64,000 bases of DNA, taken from positions 342,440 to 406,439 of the forward strand of contig CAMXCT020003135.1 of the NCBI GenBank assembly GCA_947184155.2. Reading direction: 5' to 3'. Positions within the stretch are counted from its first letter, which is position 1. The number at the start of each line of letters is the position of its first letter. The notes under the pieces were generated by a model. The model had not been told where the DNA came from. It searched no databases and worked only from the letters and a program-made list of their open reading frames with translations. The position numbers and the translations under genes are program-made. Source of the stretch: Cladocopium goreaui. Taxonomy: Eukaryota > Sar > Dinophyceae > Suessiales > Symbiodiniaceae. Positions 1 to 10,329 of the stretch are shown in pieces.

Positions 1-4
1 GAGG

Positions 5-33
5 ATAAAACACTGTAAATACCGATGTTTTAT
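5..33. repeat. TAAATAC-loop hairpin (dispersed family)
   Basis: An 8-bp perfect stem (ATAAAACA at 5-12, TGTTTTAT at 26-33) encloses a loop containing TGTAAATACC. The same loop with other stem sequences recurs at 2033-2067 and in two clusters (5620-6105 and 8290-8850). Function is unknown. Confidence 0.6.
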
Positions 34-83
34 GCATTTGGAGGGTCTAAAACCCTAGTAAAATACATTTTTTTCATCATGAT

Positions 84-1010
84 CTTGACATGAGATATAC
101 AAAAACATTGACAGGCACCAAAAAAAACAAAAAAAACAAACCACTAGATGCACCAAACATCGACAGGCACCAAAAAAAACAAAAAAAACAAAAATTCCAG
201 CAACTACTCAGAAGTGGACCCATAGTTCCTGGAAATTTTAGTTTTTTTGGTTTTTTTGGTGCCTGTGCAGGTTTGGTGCATCTAGTGGTTTGTTTTTTTT
301 GGTGTTTGTGCAGGTTTGGTGACTCTGACTTCACAAAACATTGACAGGCACCAAAAAACAAACAAACCACTAGATGCACCAAACATCGGCAGGCACCAAA
401 CAAACCAAAAAAAACAAACATTCCAGCAACTACTCAGAAGTGGACCCATAGTTCCTGGAATTGTTGTTTTTTTTGGTTTTTTTGGTGCCTGTCGATGTTT
501 GGTGCATCTAGTGGTTTGTTTTTTTTGTTTTTTTTGGTGCCTGTGCAGGTTTGGTGACTCTGACTTCACAAAACATTGACAGGCACCAAAAAAACCAAAC
601 CACTAGATGCACCAAACATCGACAGGCACCAAAAAAAACAAAAAAAAACAAAAAAAAACAAAAATTCCAGCAACTACTCAGAAGTGGACCCATAGTTCCT
701 GGAAATTTTAGCTTTTTTGTTTTTTTTGGTGCCTGTGCAGGTTTGGTGCATCTAGTGGTTTTTTTTTGATTTTTTTGGTGCCTGTGCAGGTTTGGTGACT
801 CTGACTTCACAAAACATTGACAGACACCAAAAAAACCAACAAAAACCAATAATTCCAGCAACTACTCAGAAGTGGACCATAGTTCCTGGAAATTTTAGTT
901 TTTTACTTTTTCCTTTGCAGGTTTGGTGCATCTAGTGGTTTGTTTTTTTTTTGTTTTTTTTTGGTGCTTGTGCAGGTTTGGTGCATCTATTGGTTTGTTT
1001 GTTTTTTTGA
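84..1010. repeat. Tandem array of A/T-rich hairpin units (~235-241 bp)
   Basis: Each unit is itself an inverted repeat. GACAGGCACC plus A-rich tracts on the left mirror T-rich tracts plus GGTGCCTGT on the right, around a conserved core with its own stem (TTCCAG near its start, CTGGAA near its end). The hinge GACTCTGACTTCAC starts at 321, 556 and 797, giving spacings of 235 and 241 bp. The ORFs on both strands here are translations of the repeat and are not genes. Transcripts or single strands could fold into long hairpins. Confidence 0.85.
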
Positions 1011-1315
1011 TGCCTGTGCAGGTTTTGGTGATTCTAGATTGTGTATGTTTGGATCTTGGCCATATTTTAAACTTATGTTTCAAAGAAGCAAACATACCGT
1101 TATCTTTGAATAGCTATGCCACCACACAGGTTGCCTGACCTTAATATTCAACAGCTTGACAAATTTCTTTGTCTCTTAGGCTTTCTCTCTCTCTCTGTCT
1201 AACTATTGAAATGAGACTGCTGACAAGACTCTGCAAGATAACAATGATAAACGAGATATGTACCTACTTCTTGAGTTGTAACATTCCCACCATCCTTCTT
1301 ATCCAGAGTGTTAGA
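1011..1315. other. Unassigned unique sequence
   Basis: No gene, RNA or clear repeat is seen here apart from a short CT-rich stretch near 1183-1200. Confidence 0.5.
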
Positions 1316-1880
1316 TGTTTTCTGTTATGTTATATCCACCTATATAATGTATGCCCTTCCCACCATACTTCTTATGTAGCGCAAATGCTTCTATATACAA
1401 TATATGTTAAGATGATATCAATCTAACAAGTTCATGAAGAAACACCTATATCATATCAATTGCTTTAGCAATAGAATTTCTCCATCACCTCCATCACACT
1501 AGTCACCTATTGCTACTGTATATTCTGTTCCAAGATGTGCAGCTACCCATTCTTATGGCATGTTGTGCAGCAGATGTTTCATTCTTATGGCATGTTGTGC
1601 AGCAGATGTTTTCTGTTATGTTATATCCACCTATATAATGTATGCCCTTCCCACCATATTTCTTATGTAGCGCAAATGCTTCTATATACAATATATGTTA
1701 AGATGATATCAATCTAACAAGTTCATGAAGAAACACCTATATCATATCAATTGCTTTTAGCAATATAATTTCTCCATCACCTCCATCACACTAGTCACCT
1801 ATTGCTACTGTATATTCTGTTCCAAGATGTGCAGCTACCCATTCTTATGGCATGTTGTGCAGCAGATGTTTTCTGTTATG
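1316..1880. repeat. Direct tandem duplication, 291-bp period
   Basis: The block beginning TTATATCCACCTATATAATG occurs at 1330 and 1621 and stays near-identical for about 250 bp. It ends in repeated 'cattcttatggcatgttgtg' segments. No coding signal is apparent. Confidence 0.85.
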
Positions 1881-2005
1881 TGCTGATTGTTTGTAGTTCT
1901 TTGCAAGCCTCACAGAAAAAATTGAATCCTGCCACAAGAGTCTGTAAATGCCAGTGATTTATGACAGCATATGAGAGCCTTTGGAGGTGAACTCTATTTT
2001 TTGCT

Positions 2006-2308
2006 CTAAAATAACGGTTTTAAGCCCACTTTGGTCACAAAACACTGTAAATACCAGTATTTTTGACCATTTCTAGAGCAAAAATCACTCCCCCATGAGG
2101 GGCCGTTCTGTTTTTTTATGGGTACATCAACTATTTCGACTGGACCTTTTTCAATAGCTTTTTGTATGTTTACCAGAGGGTACTGACCAGCACATTCTGC
2201 GTCAGAGCAACAAAAACACCGCTTTTTTGTGTCGTTGCCACTTGTCGTTTGTTTGTAGTTTGTCATGTTTCTGTCATTTGGGGGGTTGTCGTTGTTTTGG
2301 TTTGTCAT
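2006..2308 (-). CDS. Possible small ORF or exon, unrecognised
   Basis: A 100-codon minus-strand ORF with a true ATG at 2308. Residues of the type VNIQKAIEKGPVEIVDVP in its middle look protein-like. Its 3' end runs into the TAAATAC-loop hairpin, so the downstream part is repeat translation. It may be a relic exon or chance. No family recognised. Confidence 0.2.
   Translation of the reverse strand: MTNQNNDNPPNDRNMTNYKQTTSGNDTKKRCFCCSDAECAGQYPLVNIQKAIEKGPVEIVDVPIKKQNGPSWGSDFCSRNGQKYWYLQCFVTKVGLKPLF
2033..2067. repeat. TAAATAC-loop hairpin with long stem
   Basis: GGTCA..AAAACACTG pairs with CAGTATTTTTGACC around the loop TAAATAC, about 13-14 bp with small bulges. This is the longest stem of the family in the window outside the clusters. 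Confidence 0.7.
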
Positions 2309-3231
2309 TTGGGCTTCTCATTTTTCTGTCACATGTTTGTCAGTCAATGTTTTGTTTTGTTGAGTGCCCTGCTTCCGATTTGTTTTGTTGCTAGAATCTA
2401 GTATGATTGAAGTGTGACACGTGTGTGGTATTTATTGATATGTGGAATTACAGAAGTGGATTTATTTTGTTGTATGTATATAATATAGAAATGCAACTAA
2501 ATATGCGTCAGTTTCACGATGTTGTGATAATGAAATGATATGCGTATATCGAAGTAAATATGCATGTAGCAATGTAGCGTGTACATATATATATATATAC
2601 ATATATATATACAAACACATATATAGCTATATACACCTACATACATATATATATATATACATATTTGAACCAATGATAGTTATAATATATTACATATAGT
2701 CATAGTATAGCTAGTTAGACATATCCACATATTCTGGTGGTTTTGTAAAATTAGAGCCTCATTCATTCCCATGTGTTGGTTCCCAGCAAACCTCTCGAAA
2801 TGTGAAAGTACAATTCGACTAACATAATGGTAATTAAGAACTTTGTCTATTTTTTCTGGGGGTTGCAAGTGTATAGGTTTCTTATATATATATATACGTA
2901 TATCATATGTATATATACACACATTTTCAAGCAACATGTGCTTTGGGAACCCAAAAAAGTACAGGGATGGCATCGTAGGGGGTCGAAATTTCTATGGTTG
3001 TAGCCATGTTTAAACCCTCGACATGTAGGTGTGTCTGAACATTGATGCGGACCCACCAAAATCCATTTGTTCATCGTCATTTCATCCAACAAACGCTTAC
3101 GCAGTTTTGTTTTGTTTCTGCTCTGTTCCAGACAAAACCCCAAAAATCCATGAACACAAGGGTATGTCTTTGACTAGATAACTAGGCTACAAAAAAGGTT
3201 GATGGTTAATGATTAATATATGTTACTGTAA

Positions 3232-3350
3232 TATCTAATGTTGGTAAAGCAACGTCATACACGAGCCATATTTTGATGGTTGGAATCACCACTATCTATG
3301 GCAAACTTGGAGTTGGTGGATTCCATTGCTTTACTAACATTAATCCACAT
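3232..3350. mobile_element. MITE-like imperfect inverted repeat
   Basis: The left arm TAATGTTGGTAAAGCAACG (around 3237) mirrors the right arm TTGCTTTACTAACATTA (around 3328), with further imperfect pairing inward. There is no coding capacity. The arms resemble the TAAACTAACATAGCAAT termini of the element at 20375-20466. Confidence 0.55.
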
Positions 3351-3573
3351 TCTTCCAGTAACACATAACCAGAGAACTTGGGTTTTCCTCAACAAAATAT
3401 CAGACCACGCGCTCAGGCAACCTCATCACAGTTCTGCTGGGCCTCATTCTGAACAACGACATTGGGCACCTTGGACGGAACCAGAAGTTTGGTCAGATCA
3501 TATAATGATCGAATCATTTATATGGAAATCATTCAAACCATTATATGGAAAATCATTCAAATCATTTACCCCA

Positions 3574-3674
3574 GGGTAAACTAACATAGATATGGAAAAT
3601 TTTAAAACCAACTGTTTCCCGGTCGCAAAAGGATTTAAAAATGATAGATTTTCCACATCCATGTCAGTTTACAG
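3574..3674. mobile_element. Degenerate MITE related to the 20.4-kb copy
   Basis: It begins GGGTAAACTAACATAGATATGG and ends with the imperfect mirror CCACATCCATGTCAGTTTAC. It is flanked on the left by two short direct repeats of ATATGGAAAATCATTCAAA. It is a decayed relative of the clean inverted repeat at 20375. Confidence 0.55.
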
Positions 3675-4004
3675 GAGGGTACCTTCCAGTAGACTAACTC
3701 AGATACGGAAGGCCATGGTTTCCAAGGATATGTATTTATCTCTACACATATATAATATATATTTAAGGGCTGACGCCCCTCGTCGGCTCCGCCGGATTTC
3801 TCGACCCTCCATTTCATCGCAGTGTGGGCTTGAAAGCTTTTGGATGGGGACCTGCTTCAGAAATATAGTCCTTATGTTTTTTTAAAAAAGTTCATCGAAT
3901 AGGAACTTTGTTGGAAATAGACGGCTTTTTTGGGGAGCAAGTGAGTTCCCGAAAGCTCCTGCCAAGGGTTTTTCCCGAAGAACTGCTGCCAATTTCAACT
4001 TGTT

Positions 4005-5490
4005 ACTTCGTGTAAAGGCGCCTCTGTGCAAAGACTTCTCTGTGTAAAAGCTTTTGTGTGTAAAAGTTTCTGTGTGTAAAAACCACTTTATGTAAAGACT
4101 TCTTTGTGTAAAAGCTTCTGTGTGTGAAAGCTTCTCTGTGTGAAACGTCTGTGTAAAGATTTCACTGTGTGTAAAAGCCTCCGTGTGTAAAAACTTTCTG
4201 TGTAAAGTGTAAAGGCTTCTCTGTGTAAAAGCTTCGGTGTGTAAACGCGTCTGTGTGTGAAAGCTATATATCTGTGTAGAGACTTCTTTGTGTAACAGCT
4301 TCTGTGTGTAAAGGCTCCTAGATGTTTGTGTGCAAAAGCTCCTTAGAGTAAAGACTTCTCTGTGTAAAACCTTCTGTGTGTAAAAAGCTCCTTTGGGTAA
4401 AGACTTCTCTGTGTAAAAGCCCCTGTGTGTGTAAATGCTTTTGTGTGTAAAAGCTCCCCTGTGTAAAGGCTTCTCTGTGTAAAAGCTTCTGTGTGCAAAC
4501 GCGTCTGTGTGTAAAAACTCTCTCTGTCAGGCCTTCTTCGTGTAAAAAGTTTTGTGTGAAAAAGCTCCTAGACGTTTGTGTGCAAAAGCTCCTTGGAGTA
4601 AAGACTTCTCTGTGTAAAACCTTCTGTGTGTAATAATCTCCTTTGTGTAAGGACTTCTCTGTGTAAAAGCCCCTGTGTGTGTAAAAGCTTGCTGTGTGTA
4701 AATGCTTTTGTGTGTAAAAGCTCCTCTGTGCAAAGGCTTCTCTGTGTAAAAGCTTCTGTGTGTCAAACGCGTTGTGTGTAAAAACGCTCTCTGTCAGGAC
4801 TTCTTCGGTAAAAATTTCTGTGTGAAAAAGCTCCTAGACGTTTGTGTGCAAAAGCTCCTTAGAGTAAAGACTTCTCTGTGTAAAACCTTCTGTGTGTAAA
4901 AAGCTCCTTTGTGTAAAGGCTTCTCTGTGTAAAAGCCCCTGTGTGTAAAAGCTTGCTGTGTGCAAATGCTTTTGTGTGTAAAAGCTCCTCTGTGTAAAGG
5001 CTTCTCTGTGTAAAAGCTTCTATGTGCAAACGCGTCTGTGTGTAAAAACTCTCTCTGTCAGGCCTTTTTCGTGTAAAAAGTTCTGTGTGAAAAAGCTCCT
5101 AGACGTTTGTGTGCAAAAGCTCCTTAGAGTAAAGACTTCTCTGTGTAAAACCTTCTGTGTGTAAAAAGCTCCTTTGTGTAAGGACTTCTCTGTGTAAAAG
5201 CCCCTGTGTGTAAAAGCTTGCTGTGTGTAAATGCTTTTGTGTGTAAAAGCTCCTTTGTGTGAAGGCTTCTCTGTGTAAAAGCTTCTGTGTGCAAACGCGT
5301 CTGTGTGTAAAAAGCCTTCTGTGTAAAGACTTCTTTGTGTAACAGCTTCTGTGTGTAAAGGCTCCTAGACGTTTGTGTGCAAAAGCTCCTTAGACTAAAG
5401 ACTTCTCTGTGTAAAACCTTCTGTGTGTAAAAAGCTCCTTTGTGTAAAGACTTCTCTGTGTAAAAGCCCCTGTATGTGTAAAAGCTTCTG
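4005..5490. repeat. GTGTAAA-type monomer array with ~265-bp higher-order period
   Basis: Built of ~16-bp monomers resembling TAAAAGCTTCTGTGTG. The marker CCTAGACGTTTGTGTG appears near 4567, 4833, 5098 and 5363, a higher-order repeat of about 265 bp. The minus-strand peptides of the HTEAFTQRSL type are repeat translation. Confidence 0.9.
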
Positions 5491-5619
5491 TGCGACTCCT
5501 CCATCCAGCTTTCTTTCGGGTCACGCTGTCGTCCAGTTTCAATCTGCAACATTGTTTCTTGTGGAAGAATGCAAAGAACATGTGAAAGCATCGCGCGTTT
5601 AAAAATTGAACATAAACAG

Positions 5620-6105
5620 CGCACAAAGTGCTGTAATTTACAGCATTTTGCGCTGTCAGATGGCAAGAACCCGCGTAAATACCACAGTTTTAGTCCCCGA
5701 AAGTGGCTAAAACACTGTTATTTGCAGGGTTTCGTTCACGTCACGATCTTCGATTTTTTGAAAAACGCGTAAATACCAGCCTTTTTTTGCGTTCATCAAG
5801 GCAAAAAATCGGTTCAGAAAGGGAAGAAAATGCTGTAATTTACAGGGGTTTGGCGCCGCCACGGGCAAAAAACTGCGTAAATACCAGCGTTTCGGCGTCC
5901 AAAAGTGGCCAAAACACCGCTATTTACAGTGTTTCGTTTTCTTGAAATTGCAAAAACATTGTGAATACTAGCATTTTTTGCGATCATCCCGCCAAAAATG
6001 CTGTAATTTACGGTGTTTTTTTTGCTTGGCTTTCAAAAACACTGGTATTTGCAGTGTTTTGTGCATCTCGGGTCCAAAAAGTATTGGTATTTACAGCATT
6101 TTCTG
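5620..6105. repeat. Cluster of ~11 covarying short hairpins
   Basis: About every 42 bp an inverted repeat of form AAAAnnnTG-loop-CAnnnTTTT occurs. The loop is TAAATAC, its complement GTATTTA, or TAATTTA. One perfect 9-bp stem is AAAACACTG/CAGTGTTTT (6036-6060). Stem bases differ between members but pairing is usually kept. The unit is too short and too variable in orientation for a CRISPR array. Confidence 0.75.
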
Positions 6106-6689
6106 CGTTTTTGCATGGCTCCCGCAAAAGACGGTAAAACGCAAAAATGCGACTTTCGAAAAGCGAAAAATCGTCCGAAAAATTTGTCAAAACGGCACTT
6201 TTTTCCGATTTTAGGTACCCTCCAAACGGGGGGGGGGCCTTTTGCTCTTGGAGACGCTTATGAGCGACCCGGATTCCGGCCAAAAAGCTCACCCCCACCC
6301 TCCTGAAGGATTTTTGGTGTTTTTCGGGGCCCGGCGTCGGAGGGTCGGCGGCTTGGGGCGCGCCTCACCATAGAGCTCTAGTCGCTCTGGGACGCTCGTG
6401 ACGCATTTGTCAGCGTACTCGTGTGAGCCCGCGGAGCCCGAATTTAAGGGCTGACGCCCCTCGTCGGCTCCGCCGGATTTCTCGACCCTCCATTTCATCG
6501 CAGTGTGGGCTTGAAAGCTTTTGGATGGGGACCTGCTTCAGAAATATAGTCCTTATGTTTTTTGAAAAAAGTTCATCGAATAGGAACTTTGTTGGAAATA
6601 GACGGCTTTTTTGGGGAGCAAGTGAGTTCCCGAAAGCTCCTGCCAAGGGTTCTTCCCGAAGAACTGCTGCCAATTTCAACTTGTTACTT

Positions 6690-8165
6690 CGTGTAAAGGC
6701 GCCTCTGTGCAAAGACTTCTCTGTGTAAAAGCTTTTGTGTGTAAAAGTTTCTGTGTGTAAAAACCACTTTGTGTAAAGACTTCTTTGTGTAAAAGCTTCT
6801 GTGTGTGAAAGCTTCTTTGTGTGAAACGTCTGTGTAAAGATTTCACTGTGTGTAAAAGCTTCCGTGTGTAAAAACTTTCTGTGTAAAGTGTAAAGGCTTC
6901 TCTGTGTAAAAGCTTCTGTGTGTAAACGCGTCTGTGTGTGAAAGCTCTATGTCTGTGTAGAGACTTCTTTGTGTAACAGCTTCTGTGTGTAAAGGCTCCT
7001 AGATGTCTGTGTGCAAAAGCTCCTTAGAGTAAAGACTTCTCTGTGTAAAACCTTCTGTGTGTAAAAAGCTCCTTTGTGTAAAGACTTCTCTGTGTAAAAG
7101 CCCCTGTTTGTGTAAATGCTTTTGTGTGTAAAAGCTCCCCTGTGTAAAGGCTTCTCTGTGTAAAAGCTTCTGTGTGCAAACGCGTCTGTGTGTAAAAACT
7201 CTCTCTGTCAGGCCTTCTTCGTGTAAAAAGTTCTGTGTGAAAAAGCTCCTAGACGTTTGTGTGCAAAAGCCCCTTAGAGTAAAGACTTCTCTGTGTAAAA
7301 CTTTCTGTGTGTAAAAAGCTCCTTTGTGTAAAGGCTTCTCTGTGTAAAAGCCCCTGTGTGTGTAAAAGCTTGCTGTGTGCAAATGCTTTTGTGTGTAAAA
7401 GCTCCTCTGGGTGAAGGCTTCTCTGTGTAAAAGCTTCTGTGTGCAAACGCGTCTGTGTGTAAAAACTCTCTCTGTCAGGCCTTCTTCGTGTAAAAAGTTC
7501 TGTGTGAAAAAGCTCCTAAGAACGTTTGTGTGCAAAAGCTCCTTAGAGTAAAGACTTCTCTGTGTAAAACCTTCTGTGTGTAAAAAGCTCCTTTGTGTAA
7601 AGACTTCTCTGTGTAAAAGCCCCTGTGTGTGTAAAAGCTTGCTGTGTGCAAATGCTTTTGTGTGTAAAAGCTCCTCTGCGTAAAGGCTTCTCTGTGTAAA
7701 AGCTTCTATGTGCAAACGCGTCTGTGTGTAAAAACTCTCTCTGTCAGGCCTTTTTCGTGTAAAAAGTTCTGTGTGAAAAAGCTCCTAGACGTTTGTGTGC
7801 AAAAGCTCCTTAGAGTAAAGACTTCTCTGTGTAAAACCTTCTGTGTGTAAAAAGCTCTTTTGTGTAAGGACTTCTCTGTGTAAAAGCCCCTGTGTGTGTA
7901 AAAGCTTGCTGTGTGTAAATGCTTTTGTGTGTAAAAGCTCCTTTGTGTGAAGGCTTCTCTGTGTAAAAGCTTCTGTGTGCAAACGCGTCTGTGTGTAAAA
8001 AGCCTTCTGTGTAAAGACTTCTCTGTGTAACAGCTTCTGTGTGTAAAGGCTCCTAGATGTTTGTGTGCAAAAGCTCCTTAGAGTAAAGACTTCTCTGTGT
8101 AAAACCTTCTGTGTGTAAAAAGCTCCTTTGTGTAAAGACTTCTATGTGTAAAAGCTTCTGTGCGA
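6690..8165. repeat. GTGTAAA-type monomer array, second copy
   Basis: Counterpart of 4005-5490 in the duplicated segment, with the same ~16-bp monomer and ~265-bp higher-order period. No coding value. Confidence 0.9.
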
Positions 8166-8289
8166 CTCCTCCATCCAGCTTTCTTTCGGGTCACGCTGTC
8201 GTCCAGTTTCAATCTGCAACATTGTTTCTTGTGGAAGAATGCAAAGAACAGGTGAAAGCATCGCGGGTTAAAAAATTGAACATAAACAG

Positions 8290-8850
8290 CGCACCAAGTG
8301 TTGTAATTTACAGTGTTTTGCGCTGTCAGATGGCAAGAACCCGCGTAAATACCACAGTTTTAGTCCCCCAAAGTGGCTAAAACACTGTTATTTACAGGGT
8401 TTCGTTCACGTCACGATCTTCGATTTTTTGAAAAACGCGTAAATACCAGCGTTTTTTGCGTTCATCAATGCAAAAAATCGGTTCAAAAAGGGAAGAAAAT
8501 GCTGTAATTTACAGGGGTTTGGCGCTGCCACGGGCAAAAAACTGCGTAAATACCAGCGTTTCGGCGTCCAAAAGTTGCCAAAACACCGCTATTTACAGTG
8601 TTTCGTGCCTTCCACCTTTTCTTGAAATTGCAAAAACACTGTGAATACCAGCAGTTTTTGCAATCAACCCGCCAAAAATGCTGTAATTTACAGTGTTTTT
8701 TTGCTTGGCTTTCAAAAACACTGGTATTTGCGGTGTTTTGTGCATCTCGGGTCCAAAAAGTATTGGTATTTACAGCATTTTCTGCGTTTTTGCATGGCTC
8801 CCGCAAAAGACGTTAAAACGCAAAAATGCTGTAATTTACAGCATTTTGTG
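8290..8850. repeat. Cluster of ~12 covarying hairpins, second copy
   Basis: Counterpart of 5620-6105. Perfect stems here are AAAAACGC/GCGTTTTT (8431-8456) and AAAATGCTG/CAGCATTTT (8823-8847). The second is absent from copy 1, where the flanks are joined directly. Confidence 0.75.
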
Positions 8851-10128
8851 ACTTTCGAAAAGCGAAAAATCGTCCGAAAAATGTGTCAAAACGGCACTTT
8901 TTTCCGATTTGAGGTACCCTCCAAACGGGGGGGGGCCCTTTTGCTCTTGGAGACGCTTATGAGGGACCCGGATTCCGGCCAAAAAGCTCTCCCCCACCCT
9001 CCTGAAGGATTTTTGGTGTTTTTCGGGGCCCGGCGTCGGAGGGTCGGCGGTTTGGGGCGCGCCTCACCATAGAGCTCTAGTCGCTCTGGGACGCTCGTGA
9101 CGCATTTGTCAGCGTACTCGTGTGGAGCCGGCGGAGCCGAATTTCAAGGTTTTTGCTTTCCACTCTTGCCGCGGAGGCGTGGAGGAGCAACGCTGGGAGC
9201 GCCAAGTTTCGAGGCCCTGTGGTGTGGCTCATCTTAAACACCGTGGTGGTGGTACACCTTAAACACTGGTGTGGTTCACCTAACACCGGTGGATGTGGTA
9301 CACCTTAAACACCGGTGTGGTTCACCTTAAACACCAGGGATGTGGTACACCTTAAACACCGGTATGGTTCACCTTAAACACCAGGGGTGTAGTACACCTT
9401 AAACACCGGTGTGGTTCACCTTGAACGCCAATGATGCCGCAGGTCACCGCGAGGTGACCTCGAGGTTGGCTCGAGGTGGTCACCTTGAGGGCGGCTTCCG
9501 GTCACGTTGAAGTTGCGTTGGTGTCAGCTTGAAGTTGACCTGTAATCCCAAGGTCGCCTTGGAGTCAGCTTGAAGTCAGCTTGAAGTTCCTTTTGATGTT
9601 ATTCCGAGGTTACGTTCAGGTTTGCTTGGAAGTCAGCTTGGAGTTTGTCTTTGGGTGAGCCGGAGCGCACCTAGAGGTCAGCATTTTGCAGCAGTCCGTT
9701 CACTCCGTTGATTTCGATTCGCCGGTGTGACCTCTGTTTTCGCAGGTTCACAATTTAGACAGACAAGCGATTTGTTTTGCATTTGGATCTGGGTGCCATG
9801 GCTCCAAAGCGCAGCAATGCCCAGCAGGATGCCTGGGACCCAGGTGAAAAACATTCATTTAGACAAAGCCACTTTGCGGGTTGATACTGGCTAGTGGAAA
9901 CGGACCCCCAGCATGGGCCCCCCTCAGTTCAGCATGTGGATGTTTGTGTCATCCTTCCTGCCTTTTGTGGTTTCATGGTTCTGGCGAACTTTTGGAGCAG
10001 CTGGGTGCGTTCCGAGCGTCATGTCGCAACCCCAAAAACAGGATTGCCACACGCGCCAACGCGTGGATTTGGCGCGGCCGTTTTTGGTCTCGCCTGCTAT
10101 TAAAATAGAAATTGAAAACAGCCTCGAA

Positions 10129-10329
10129 ATGGCCCTGTCCAAAGCGAAAAGCGTTAGCGCGTGGCAATCCCATTTTTGGCAGTGTGGAACCTGCTCGAAA
10201 CACGAAACTCTTTACATTACGCAAGTAAATCAAAGTTGGGTTTTGTTCAAGCAGCAAGCTTTCAACGCAACTGAGGGGGCCCCCTTTGCGGGGTCCAGAA
10301 AGCACTACGGCTTCCACGGCCAAAAGTGA
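10129..10329 (+). CDS. Possible 66-aa ORF repeated in each 1.6-kb unit
   Basis: ATG to TGA, 66 codons, kept open at 10129, 11734, 13334, 14945, 16741 and 18339, even where a one-base deletion upstream (near 13316 and 18320) breaks longer frames. It contains FWQCGTCSKH and ends in HYGFHGQK. About 350 bp upstream in each unit an ATG (MAPKRSNAQQDAWDPG) is followed by GTGAAA, preceded by TTTTCGCAG, and could be an exon. The differences between units that I noted change amino acids, so selection on the protein is not evident. No family is recognised. Confidence 0.25.
   Translation: MALSKAKSVSAWQSHFWQCGTCSKHETLYITQVNQSWVLFKQQAFNATEGAPFAGSRKHYGFHGQK

Larger units (their letters stand above)
1881..3231. 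other. AT-rich region with simple repeats
   Basis: Contains (TA)n microsatellites at about 2587-2665 and 2882-2925 and one strong hairpin at 2033-2067. Apart from the weak minus-strand ORF listed separately, nothing gene-like is seen. Confidence 0.6.
3761..6441. repeat. Large tandem duplication, copy 1 (2681 bp)
   Basis: Starts at ATTTAAGGGCTGACGCCCCT and matches 6442-9140 along its length. Order: ~240 bp of single-copy-like sequence, a ~16-bp monomer array (4005-5490), a hairpin cluster (5620-6105), then a GC-rich tail. No gene is seen; the ORFs are translations of the monomer array. Confidence 0.9.
6442..9140. repeat. Large tandem duplication, copy 2 (2699 bp)
   Basis: Second copy of the segment at 3761. 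It is slightly longer, partly because it holds one extra hairpin (8829-8849). Its right end (GGCGGAGCCGAATTT) joins directly to the first unit of the 1.6-kb array, so the two repeat families share a junction sequence. Confidence 0.9.

Noticed and set aside
4527-7982. Minus-strand ORFs rich in HTEAFTQRSL
   Set aside because: They translate the ~16-bp monomer array; the frame is open only because of the repeat.
5620-8850. CRISPR-like array
   Set aside because: Spacing is regular-ish, but the repeats are not constant in sequence, both orientations mix, and the host is eukaryotic.
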